Source of the DNA: Cliona cf. orientalis
Taxonomy: Eukaryota; Porifera; Demospongiae; Clionaida; Clionaidae
Reading direction: 5' to 3'
Length of the DNA: 64,000 nt
Assembly (NCBI GenBank): GCA_963930775.1
Contig: OZ005690.1
Location: 10,938,411-11,002,410, forward strand
This document shows positions 1 through 11,338 of this stretch, piece by piece. Within the stretch, counting starts at the first letter, position 1; each line of letters begins with the position of its first letter. The notes beneath the pieces are model-generated. The model saw only the letters and a list, made by a program, of their open reading frames with translations, was not told the origin of the DNA and searched no databases. The translations under genes were made by a program, and so were the position numbers.

Positions 1-44
1 ATTTATTTTCACTCTCTCTCTCGTACACATTCACTGCCACATAG

Positions 45-1359
45 GCTGAGTTATTTGCTCGTTTTCGTAACCAAGCAGCGGCTGCTATGGGTCACGGAGG
101 ACCTGGTGGTGGTGGTCCGGGGGTAGGTCCGATGGGGGGCGCGGCTAGCCCGGGAATGGGCGGAGCCAAGCAGGTGTCCGAGGAAGAGGCTGCTGATGCT
201 AATCAACGGAACCGGGCAATCTCTAGCAGCGCCATAAGCAGGGCTATGTCTGACGCTAATGCTGGTCAGTATAAGAATGTCAGTGAATACACTGTATACA
301 ATGACAATTCTAATTTGATTGGGACCGTTTATTAAGAATGGGAATTTCCCCCACTTACTCCTGAATCCTAGCTTATTTATGCTCATATACGACGCCCTTT
401 ACAAGTTAGTACTCCACTTGATACAATTGAACCTATGTATAGTAGTCACGGTGTAAGGCAGCTACCTTCTTATTACAGCCACTTGTAGTTCAAGTGTACA
501 TAGTACATGCAAAAATAGTCCAACTGGTGCATGTCAGATTTTTGAAGAAACAGCAATTGATATATAGATTGAATCTTGTATCCAACCACCCCCCCCCCCC
601 CCCCCCACCTCACCATTAGGTGACTACGAGGGAGCAGTGGACACCCTGCGGATGGCCATCACTCTCATCAAACAGTCAGTGACTGCTGGTACTGAGTCAA
701 GTCAGATCCTCATTCAGTCGCTGCAGGACTGCCTCCACGGTATAGACGAACAGGCAGCTATGGCTAAGTAAGTGTGGTGTACATATACGTTGTAAGTCTT
801 CTGGCCAGTATGATTGTACAAGCATGATAGATTGAAAGAATGTCAATTGCTTTTCTCTTCCTCTATATACCTTCTCCCTCTCTCCTCTCTCTCTCTCCCC
901 CTCTCTATGGCATTGTAAGCACTCTGGCCAACACAAGCATATAATAGATTGTATACACATTGTGGATCGGGATATTTTCGCTGGTATAATAATATTATTT
1001 CGCTTGTTAACTTTTCGCGTAGTCTAATTTTTGTCGCATACATGAACGTACATAATACATCATTGTATTAACTAACACGCGCAAAAAATATTTTGCGTAT
1101 TTAATGTTCGTCAGGAAAGATTGACAAAAAATTTTAACAACAAAAATTTCCCGATCTTGGTATTTTAGTGTTTACTTTTTACCTCTCTCCACCCCTCTCT
1201 CCTCTCTCTCCCTCCCTGATCTTTCCCTCTCTCCTTAGGCGTTCCTCGAGCTCGAGGCGTGAGCACCGTAGTCATGACGACCGTGGTGAGCGAAGTGGCC
1301 GTAGCAGTCACCGCAGCTCCAAGCATCACAGAGACAGAAGCAGGGAGAGAAGAAGATGA
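45..1359 (+). CDS. cpsf6: CPSF6-like mRNA 3'-processing factor, last three exons (partial)
   Basis: Exons 45-264, 620-767 and 1239-1359 join in frame at GT-AG sites. The translation contains RNRAISSSAISRAMSDANAG, then DYEGAVDTLRMAITLIKQS, then SLQDCLHGIDEQA and an Arg/Ser-rich tail ending in RERRR. This matches the conserved C-terminal region and RS-like domain of CPSF6 (CFIm68), the cleavage factor Im subunit that helps select poly(A) sites in the nucleus. The RRM and proline-rich parts lie off the left edge. Intron 1 holds an 18-base C run (589-606) and the last acceptor follows a CT-rich tract. A poly(A) signal AATAAA is at 1464-1469. CPSF7 is the alternative, since invertebrates usually have one CPSF6/7 gene. 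The 5' limit at 45 is inferred from an acceptor ending at 44. Confidence 0.85.
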
Positions 1360-1556
1360 AAAAAAACAACAACACTAACTTTCAAAATTAATTACAATGA
1401 CATTGTGTATAATACCTTGCTTCCACTATTACTGCATGGGTTTTGTTTCATGACATTGTTCAAAATAAAACAGTACTTCCCTATTAAATGCTCTCTTGTT
1501 GGTACTATACTGTGTTCAGTGATATTGATAATTATTGAGTGATGTAAAAGCAGTTT

Positions 1557-1568
1557 TGCGCATGCGCA
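1557..1568. promoter_or_regulatory. NRF-1-type palindrome upstream of copy A
   Basis: The perfect palindrome TGCGCATGCGCA lies 42 bp before the ATG of copy A. It matches the known NRF-1 consensus (YGCGCAYGCGCR). The same motif recurs at a similar place before the other kinase genes, which supports a promoter role. Binding is inferred. Confidence 0.6.
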
Positions 1569-1609
1569 GTAATCTGGGTGTGAAAACGTAGAAGTTGCCT
1601 GACAAGGAA

Positions 1610-4600
1610 ATGGCGAGCCCTAGTTCTACCCTACAGGAGCTGGTACCGTTCGAAATCGCCACATCCGACATCCAAGGACTCGAAGACGAAGACACCCGTG
1701 GCTCTGGCTCGTACGGTGCCGTGTACGCAGTGACAGTGAGAGGTACATCCAGAATTGCAAAACGTCTGCACAGTATATTAGTGGGTGCTGACGTAAATCA
1801 GTCCGAGAAGCAGGGAATCAGAGAGAGATTTCTCAATGAATGTCTACTCTTGAGCAAGTTAGATCACCAAAACGTGGTCAAGTTTGTTGGAGTCCACTTC
1901 AGCCCCAAAGATCGCTCAGATGTCACCCTGATCATGGAGCGATTGCACATGGATCTGGAAAAATTTCTGGACCCTGATGATCGTCCTGATATTGATACCT
2001 ACACCAAGCTCTCCATCCTTCTTGATGTAAGCTCAGGTTTACTCTATCTTCACACTCAGCTAGCAAAACCGGTAATTCACCGTGACCTCACTGCGGGGAA
2101 CGTGCTATTGACCGAAGATTTCAAACAAGCTAAAATTGCCGACCTTGGAGTGTCAAAGCTCATAGATCACCATCTACATCGAGCAGTGACTCGCACAGCA
2201 TGTCCAGGTACCCTCGCATACATGCCTCCCGAAGCACTCACTGACAACCCCAAGTACGATACACCGCTGGATGTGTTCTCGTTCGGGCAATTGTCCCTCT
2301 ACGTTGCCCTTCAGCAGTTTCCCCAGGTTGCATTTGAGCTGCCTCCCGATCAATCAATAAGAGCTTATCAGTTAGGGGAGGTGGCAATACTCAAACGAAA
2401 GAAGTGGCTTGATATGCTTCCAGAGGATCACTATTTTCATGATTTGATTCTGTCTTGTCTAAGAGATGACCCAAGTGAGCGTCCAAGCACAGAGAGACTG
2501 AACGTGAAGATGAAGGTGCTCTGTGGATTGGAGCTGGAAGAATTCGAAATTAAGGATGTCATGGGAATCATAGATGGTGAATTGTACAGCTCATATACAG
2601 CCGTCTACAAAGTCATTGCTAGAGGAGCACCTCGAATTGCAAAACGATTGAATAGCATTCTCGATTCTGAGCTTCACAGCGATATCTCCCCTTCTGAAAG
2701 GCAGCGTATCCGAGAGAGATTTCATAGCGAATGTCTGGCTTTGAGCAAGCTAGACCATCCCAATATCCTAAAGTTCGTTGGAGTTCATTTCAACCCTGAA
2801 GATCGATCTGACATGTCCATCATCTTTGAGCACCCACACATGAGCTTGGAGGAATTTCTGAATTCACAAGAATTCCCCGATATTCATCTGAATACCAAGC
2901 TCTCCATACTGTATGATGTAAGCTGTGGATTACTCTATCTTCATGCCCAGCTAGATTCGCCATTCATTCACGGTGAACTGACTGCAGCAAATATATTGAT
3001 CACTGAAGACATGAGGCAAGCAAAAATCGCTGATCTAGGCATATTGAAACTCCGAGACAGCTATGTAAACAAGCAACCCAAAAACATTAGGGTTCTATCT
3101 CATCTTCCTCCAGAAACTTTTCTCGATAATGCAAAACTTGCCACCCCTATTGATATATTTTCATTTGGTCATTTAGCGCTGTATGTAGCACTCCAAAAAT
3201 TTCCTGAGATCTCAGAGAAAGAGGTATTGACAGTGACACGAAAGAAACGTGAAATCGAAATATTGATAAGGAAGAAATGGATCGATGAACTAGAGCAAGA
3301 TCACTACCTTCGAGACCTGATACTGCGATGCCTAAAAGACGAACCGGAGAAGAGACCAACTGCAAGAGAACTGAACAATATCATGAGTGGTCTGAACAAT
3401 GCTATTAACCCTGAAAGGAAGACAAAGGTACACTAAACTTTTGTTCTGACTACATAATATTATCGTATAATGTAGCTAGTTGGCAAAATTGGTTGCCAAA
3501 TTTGGAATTACCAATATATATAGTGTTTGGCATTATCAACATTTTAATTTACCAAAGCCAAACAAGAGTATTTTTGCAGAATAATATTATGATACTTACT
3601 GGTTTAATGGTAGGTATGGCTGACCATCCATTATGCGAGATCATTCAGGCTTAAATGGGACCAATGTTAATCTGTTGAGCTAGGGGATTAAAATTTAAGT
3701 GGGGTTCAACTGTGTATAAAAACTAACTACTATGCTTGTACATGTGCTGATGCTAGTAGTGTTGGTTACCTGCAGTAATTGCAATGTGGTTAACCAACTT
3801 GTTATCCGGACACTTATCAGAACATACCCACTTCCTGCATGTGATGACCATGACATTTCCATGCATTTATGTACACTGTATATACTTATGATGTATTGCA
3901 TTATTTGTATTTCTTCCAATATAGCGTGGCATTGCACTTCAGAACCAGTTCGCTGATCTCTGTCACATCTGTAGAAGTGGACGGCTAGATCTACTCAAAG
4001 ATTTCTTTTACTATAACAAGGAGATCTTAAACTATTCTACATTAAAAGGTTCGACAATATTACACGAAGCTGTTGAAGGTGACCAACCAGATGTGATACA
4101 GCTGTTACTCTTGCACGGTTTCAATCCTGATGTGCAAGCAAAAGGAGGCATAACCCCACTGCATTTGGCCGTTACTAATGGCCAAGTTGACTGTGTCCGT
4201 GCACTGATTGAGAATGGTGCAGACATCTCAGTGCAAGATAATCAAAGACAAGATGCCATAACAAAGGCAGAGCAACGTATACGTAGCAAGAAGCGTAATT
4301 CAGAAGCTGTCATGAAACACCTTCGTAGTAAACGTAAGATACTAGAATTTTATAAGTGGTATAAATATAATCATAATTATAATTATTATTATCCTTTCTC
4401 TAGAAATTATACAGCTTGCTAAGTCAGGGAAACTGGATGAATTAGAAAAACAACTAAATCAGCATCCAAAACCAGCAATATATGACATGGAAGAAGCAAT
4501 ATTAGTGGCAATTACAAATAATAATGATGAGTTGATCCCCCTCTTGGTTGTGGGTGGAGTCAGACGCCTAGACTGTGCTCTTGAGCTTGCAATACAGCTA

Positions 4601-7600
4601 GACAGAATCAATGCAATAGCTATCCTATTACTCTGCAAAGCGGCCATAACTGGCGACACAGCTGCCATTCGCTCACTCCTCTGTGAGCCTCTAGGATCCA
4701 CTAATATCCCCTGGTATGTGCCACAGGTACAAAGGATACTTTCTCATGGTAGCATACAAATGAGGTATCCAATAGCCATTTCCATCCTTGAGAAGAAGTA
4801 TGAAGCAACAAGGGAATTACTGTTGAATATCAATTTTGATATGGGACGCAAGCAGGTCGATTGGAGTAGCCTAAAACTGACGATTCTCCATTCTTCCTGG
4901 ATTTACTCCATTGCTCCGTGGGTAGTGAGTCTGAAGCTTGTCAACAACCATCTGAGGAATCTGCCATCAGAGATATCCAGTGCCACTCAGCTCAGGAGAC
5001 TCGACCTTTCCCGGAATCTTCTTGAGACTGTGACTCCAAATTTATTTTCCCTCCCAAATCTCGAATACATCTCAGTAGGCCACAACAGATTGAAAGAAAT
5101 CCCCGAGACTAGCAATTGGTCTGCGTCCCTCCTCTCTCTTGATCTCTCTGAGAATTTGCTCAGTAGTTTGCCTCAGGGCATACAACACTCATCAATTGAG
5201 ATCCTTAATTTGAGCAAAAATCAATTCACAGTGGTGCCCAAGTGCTTGTGTCGTATTCGCACTCTGACCTCATTGGATCTCAGCTACCTGCCGATATCTT
5301 CCCTCCCAAAGGAAATGGAGCACTTGGATAATCTTGTCAATCTCAATGTCTCAAACACCAAGATCACCAACCTCCCAAATGGAGTGCTTCAAGGGGGGAT
5401 CAGTGGAATATTCAGGGCCCAGGCCCGCTTCAACAAGCCGTGCAACCACGTCAAATTGATGCTTCTCTGTCACTCAGATATCGTTAAAACCGTCATGCTC
5501 TCACGACTCAAACCCCACTTCAATTCCTCCCAGCTGGCACAAAACTATCCCCTTCCTGAGATCGATGTGTTCCAGTGGTCCTTCAAACCTTTCTTCACTC
5601 GAAAGGTCTTTGTCTCCCCAAAGCTGTACTTTCACACATGGCTCATCGGTAGTAACTTCTCCTGCCGATCCATCTTTCCCTGCTTCTTCACACCGAGCGC
5701 CCTTTATGTCATCGTATGGGACAGGACCACCACAGCCGACCTGAGGGAGCAGATCAAGCCGTACATCGATCTCCTCATTCGCTACGTTCCTTCGGCTAAC
5801 ATCTTGATCATAGTAGTCTTGCCGGAGCAGTATGAAGGGTGGACCAGTGAGAGGCAAGCTGAAGGGCTGGTTGGAAGGCTGAACAACTTCTTCTCCAAGC
5901 CTAGCTACCAGTCTCTCTATTACCATGGAGTGCTGATGATGGTGGCAAATCCTAACATCAAGGCAGGGCAAAGTGATCTAAAGCAGCGACTGTACGATGC
6001 GGCTCAGCAAATGATCGTCAATGGCCAACAGATTATTGGTCGCCTAATTCCAGAGACCTACTTCTCTCTGATCCCCGTGGTGGAGAAGGAGCAGCAAACG
6101 TTCAGGTCAAAGTCCAAGCCTGGTGTGCTGGAGGAGAGTACTATATGGATGCTCTTTGACAAGGCCCTTGCTTCTGACCGTTCCAACAAGACTGAGCTTC
6201 CTGATATGGTCGAGTTCCTCAAGGAGGCGGGAATTCTCTTGCACTACGAGGACCCCAACGATCATCTTGATTGGTGCTACTTCACACGACCGATTTGGCT
6301 CTACAACACGTTGCTACGAGTTGTACGTCATGCCCTGGAGCACCGTAGTCATCTCTTCCTCACTCGTGGCGAGCTCTCCTCTCTTGCAAACATCAGCTGG
6401 AACAGAGATATCGCTCAAGCTCTCATTCGATTGATGATTCGCTACGCCATTGTCCTACCAATTCGCCATGATCAGTACCTCATTACTTGCCTTCTTCCCC
6501 ACTCTCAGCCTCCAGCTGATGTCCTCTACTGTGGCGTGCTAAGGCGACAGTTTGCTCCAAAGGTCCTTAGTATACCAATTGATCTCTGGAGCTGGTTATT
6601 GTGCTCAATAATTTCCAACCTGCCTTGGATCACAGACATGAGCAAGCTCAAGAAGGTGTCAAAGAGTAAGGAGAAGGAGAAGGGACATGACACAGACGAT
6701 GAAATGGATGAGCATGGCCTGGCTACTACAACGGCCAAGAGACTGCTCCCTGAGCATTTTGATCAAGCACACAGTGACCCAAATTTGCTCTCCAGGGTCA
6801 GTAAGATGGTGCAAGAAGGTAGTCAAAAATCAAAGGAGCCTCCCACCCTAAAAACAGCCAATCAGGCTGAGAGAGAGGAAAGTACGAATTCTCAAGAAAA
6901 GATAAAAAGAGAAAATGGAGGCAAAGATGATAAAGAGGATGATCAGGTTAGAATGGAGGACATTTCGGTTGATGTACAGCCAGCGAGTTTGCCAGAGGAG
7001 AGCAAGAGTGTGTTGGACCGTCACCCTCGAGGTTTCACTCGGCTGCACCTGACTCAGTCTCTGCACACTGAGGACTCTTCTTGCGACAACACACCAGCGG
7101 ATAGTCCCAACGGTGATGGCTCCAAGCCTTCTTCTCCTAAAAAGACATCAGGTCAGCTGCCACTGAATTTACCGGATCAGTCCGAGATAGAGAAGGAGGA
7201 GGTAGCTTCGGCTGAAGTTGAAAAGGAATCGGTGAAAGAGGCAGAAAAATCAAGTGAAAAACCAAAGGAGAGCAATCCTAGTGAGACACCACCATCAGGG
7301 CAACCTGGTGCAACTGCAACTGCCACTGAAAGCAGAATCCAGAAAGGAATCAAAGAAGATTCACCAATTTCACCAACAGCAGGGGATCAGAGGCTGGCGT
7401 CCAGAATTTTGCGAATGACTTCACCCGTGAAACACATCAGTCGGGATAGATCGGGCAGTCCTGCATCTTCTGACTCCACCCACACCCCACCCACTGGCAG
7501 CACACCAGTCAATGGACAGCTGCAAGCTAGCATTCCTCAGCATTCGTCAGAGGGGTCTAGGCTACACAGAAATGTCAGTGCTCCACCCAAGAAGAGGGAT

Positions 7601-9946
7601 CTATCCAGACGTTCACTGTACGCCAAACCAGCTGCCATCGACAAGGGCGTGGAGGTATGGGAGTCGGGCATGATTTACAACCACAAAGGTATAAAGTTTA
7701 GCATCTTTCCTTGCATTTCAGAAGTATCCACAGTGGAGGAGAGAGGAATCGAAATTTGCTGCACTCGGGATAACTATGGCTACGCCATAATGGCCCGGCT
7801 GTGTTGGCTGGTGCAGAGAAACCTTGAGGAACGATTTCCCAACCTCTTTTCAACGGAAACACCTCTTCAGAAACACGAGCTCACGCAGATAGCCATTTGC
7901 CCCACCTGCCTCAAAAGAAACGAGAGAAACCCTTCCTGCTTCTTAATCGAAGCATGCGTTCACGCCCTACAGACCAAGGGTGAACACAATTGTAGGTGCC
8001 ACCCTGAGGCTATTCTGCTACGAGACCTCGTCCCTGACTATCTCCTGCTTGATTTCCCCTCTCACCTCCGTCTCACAAAGACAATGTTTGAGTACAATGA
8101 AGCCAAGCCGCTTCACCGAGGCAGACAGACAGTTCTCCACAATGGTCACTTCAACGGGAAGGAGGTAGCCATTAAGATGTATTATCAACTGGATAGTAGA
8201 TCCATCAATCTCCCTCTCTCTTGTGTGAGAAGAGAAACAGACATGCTTAGCTCACTCAATCATCCGAATATCGTCAAGACCTTTGGCTTTTGCCTCGATC
8301 CTCCCTGTGTGCTCGTGGAGAAGGCTTCTCTCGGAAATCTCTACCAGAAGCTAATGGACACTGAGGTGAAGATCAACAGAACTGTTCGATTTCACATCGC
8401 CTGTCAAGTCGCCTCCGCCCTCAGCTATCTCCATCAACGTGATATCATCTATCGTACGCTCAAAGCAAGCTCCATTCTGCTATGGTCTCTGGATTTCAAG
8501 TGCGAGGCCAGCGTTAAATTAGCCGGTTTTGAGCGAGCCGCCTACCAGTCACCAAGTGGGCTACTCAGCAAGACAACGTTCTCCTCTTATCCCGCACCAG
8601 AGATGCTTAAGTACTCCTTCAGAGAAGAATACACTGAGAAAGTGGATATCTACTCTTTTGGTATATTCCTCTATGAGCTAGTGACAAGACGGCAGCCCTA
8701 CGGAGGAACAAATGATGGTGCTCACTCTCAAAAACCAAAGCTATCTGGTGTGGTAACCACTAGCTACAGCACCATGGTGAAGTTGATGCAGGAGTGCTGG
8801 CAAGATGAATCCATGGCCCGACCTTCTGCCAACGATCGCCTTCTGCAGCTGTCCCAGCCCTCCCTCCAGTGCCACCTTGCTTCTCAGGTGCTCCGTGATT
8901 TTATCTCTGTGCGTGGATGCTGTTTTGTGCCCTCAGTCGGACAGATCTGGGTCTATGGAGAGTACAGTAAGATTAGGTATGATGGAGAGATCTCCGAAGG
9001 AACACAAGTATTCATTCTCAATGCTGAAAACTTGACTGTGCAGGGAAGCTTGGAGCTGAGAGAGAGAGCTAGTACCATATTTACTGTTGACAATAAGGTA
9101 TGGATTGGAATGACAGAGCTGTGTGTCTATGCCTATGACACCACAACCTTCCGATTCACCGATCGATTCCATCTCGACGATTCAGCCACAGTCGTCACTG
9201 ACAACGACTGCTATGTGTTCGTTGGTCAGGCCAATGGTCAACTCAAATGCTACTCCAAGCTGCAATTACAGCAAGGAGACTGCCAACCGGTCGTTGTAGA
9301 GATAGGAGACAAAGCCATCATCACCATGGTCACAGTTGGTGATATCATCTGCTTGGGTTGCAGCAATGAACTAGTGATACTGAGCGCCGAAGATGAAGTT
9401 ACAATAGAGCGAAGAGCACAGGTGTGTGAGTCCTCTGACCAGGTGATTGCCATGACTGTCTCTCATAACACAAACATATTGTGGTGTATTAGCCGTACCT
9501 CTCATAGGATCACCAGTTGGGATCTCCATACAACAGAGCTAAATCAGAGTGTTGACTTGTCTGAGCAACTCAAGTGGATTTGTTGTGAGCTGAACTATGA
9601 CCCAATGTTCTTAAGGATAGTATCCATTGAGTGCATTAGTGACACTCTGTGGGTGGAGCTTTCATGTGGAGTGATCATGATTTTATCAGACACAGAGCAA
9701 CCAGAAAAGATTATTCACCTTAAAGCACACAAGCAAGCTACTGGCTGTCTGTTGAAGATACCTCAGAGTAATGATCTCCACCAACAGCATGATTACCCCA
9801 TGATTCTGAGTGGCGGATTCGGAGAAGTGTCCTCTCTCTCAAGTGAGGCATCGGAACAGAATGGAGTTGTCATGCTGTGGCAAGCCTTTACAGCAAATGA
9901 ATTTAGTACCATATCCAAAAGGCATTCCAATTATGTAATGCACTGA
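1610..9946 (+). CDS. Copy A: tandem kinase-ANK-LRR-Roc-COR-kinase-WD40 (LRRK-like Roco fusion)
   Basis: Exons 1610-3427, 3925-4333 and 4404-9946 join at GT-AG sites (phases 0 and 1) into 2,589 aa. Kinase 1 (about 20-300) has GSGSYG 31-36, Lys51, HRD 157-159, Asn164 and DLG 178-180, so it looks active. Kinase 2 (about 312-595) has no glycine loop and HGE for HRD, so it is a pseudokinase. Ankyrin repeats follow (about 645-715), then about six LRRs (915-1070), a Roc-like domain (about 1090-1285) with the P-loop reduced to HSDIVKT, COR (about 1290-1490), a Ser/Glu/Pro-rich linker (about 1490-1815) and a Cys/His-containing C-terminal COR part. The LRRK-position kinase (about 1965-2225) keeps VAIK but has YRTLK for YRDLK and GFE for DFG/DYG. 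A WD40-like propeller ends the protein. The upstream TTG-initiated extension is rejected because all paralogues start at ATGGCGAG. Probably a cytosolic signalling scaffold; ligand unknown. Confidence 0.85.
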
Positions 9947-10137
9947 CATAGTGATTGAGGGTTTCTATTATTGCTAATATTATTAGTACAGTATTACTGT
10001 AAATCTAGTGTTTCTTGGACAAGTTTGATGATAATTATTATTAAAGTGCATTATTAAATTATTTTTGTTACTAATTACAATATTATCATGGTTGTGGTAG
10101 ATTTACATATGATGTGTGGTTGTCATACACACCCCCT
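9947..10137. other. AT-rich intergenic DNA after copy A
   Basis: This is the 3' flank of copy A, with many A/T-only runs. No coding pattern is visible. The next segment begins the relic of an Ig-receptor gene. Confidence 0.5.
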
Positions 10138-10480
10138 ATAATTTGTGTTATAACGTATCCTGATCCTGAAAAAGCCAAACTTAGTATAATAATATTATTA
10201 TCTCCCTCTGGAATATAATATAGCATTATAGCATGTGATGGGGAGATCAACTAGAATTGACATGCCACACACCATGCAGGCAGGGTTCTTGACTAGAATA
10301 TCAAATGAATGTGTTACTTGAAGATGATTAATATTATGTTTTGGACAGTGTATCTCAGATACTGCCATCTCACATAATAACAGTCAATGCCACCATCAAG
10401 TTTGTTTTTACGAGATCTAGAGTTTCTCCAAAATTAATAGTCATGCTCAGCCACTTACGTCCAGACTAGTGATCAGTCAC
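10138..10480 (+). pseudogene. Decayed Ig/Sushi receptor 5' part (promoter plus Ig exon)
   Basis: ACGTATCCTG followed by AAGCCAAACTTAGT at about 10155-10190 matches the promoter of the receptor gene at 61430. From about 10205, the stretch reading GCATGTGATGGGGAGATC and continuing through a TTACGTCCAGACTAGTGATC stretch matches the Ig exon 61559-61830. Indels and in-frame stops break it, and the signal-peptide exon is not recognisable. It shows that copy A was once followed by a receptor gene. Confidence 0.75.
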
Positions 10481-11338
10481 AGCCTGGGCCAAATATTCGT
10501 GAATAATTTTTTTGAATAATAGACAGCTTATTGAAAAAGGGTTTTTCAACTGCTCAAGGAAGTAGTACGCATACACAATGTGTGTTTAAATAGAAAACTT
10601 TGTGTCATGACATTGTGATATGAATCTGTGGTCAAATGGAGGAAGCACTTGAGCAAACAACTCAGACAATTAACTGGTTGTCAATCATTTTTGGGAGTGC
10701 TTTAGCCTCAGAACTTACAATAAAGAGAAAATTTGCAGGTAATTCAGTACTTGTTGGCCAAAATACAAGCTGTTATGCACATATCCCAGCCCAGGTAGAA
10801 AATAGGCCTGAGCCAAATATTCCTTTAAATTTGCCCATTATTTTACTTATCTACCCCATTATTCAAGAGAAAGTTTCCTATTATTCTTAAAAAATTAAAG
10901 GCAAATGAACATGAATAATGTACATGTACTGTTGTCACCAGTGTCTGCAGATAGTCCATTGATCTTATACTCCAGATATGTTCGTACAAGTTAACTATGC
11001 TTCCACTAGTACTGCATGGGCTTTGTTAAATGATACATTGTTCAAAAGAAATCATATTATTATTGTAAAAATTAATATCACTAGTTGAGCAGTTATAAAC
11101 TAAGAGACCTTACTTACACATGTATATGATGTCCACCAGCCGACTATATGATGAGGCCAGAGAGTGCCATTAAAAATGCACTAATTCCCTGATTGACCTC
11201 ATTTTCAGTACCTTGACCTCGTCCCTATTGCCAAACTCTAACCCCAGTACACCATAAATGACTACTCCACAGAGTCTCATAAAATTGTCCATGCACACAG
11301 AAATCTGTTAGTAACAGTGTTATTATTGATAACTAGCT
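10481..11338. other. Non-coding stretch with a CPSF6 3'-UTR fragment
   Basis: An 84-codon ORF at 10636-10890 has no recognisable domain and is probably chance. Around 10998-11070 the sequence (CTTCCACTAGTACTGCATGG, then TTTGTTAAATGATACATTG) resembles the CPSF6 3' UTR at 1420-1465, so the duplicated block reaches here without its exon. Nothing else is clear. Confidence 0.45.

Noticed and set aside
51-386. 111-codon minus-strand ORF
   Set aside because: Shadow of the CPSF6 exon; the plus strand has the conserved protein and splice sites.
1595-1609. N-terminal extension of copy A by five codons
   Set aside because: It would begin with TTG; the ATG at 1610 is shared by all copies.
5501-5971. 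156-codon antisense ORF, also present in copies B (24747-25217) and C (34199-34624)
   Set aside because: It lies opposite the Roc-coding exon and is conserved only because the sense protein is; no start context or domain.
10636-10890. 84-codon ORF
   Set aside because: No domain, no paralogue in the other blocks, AT-rich composition.
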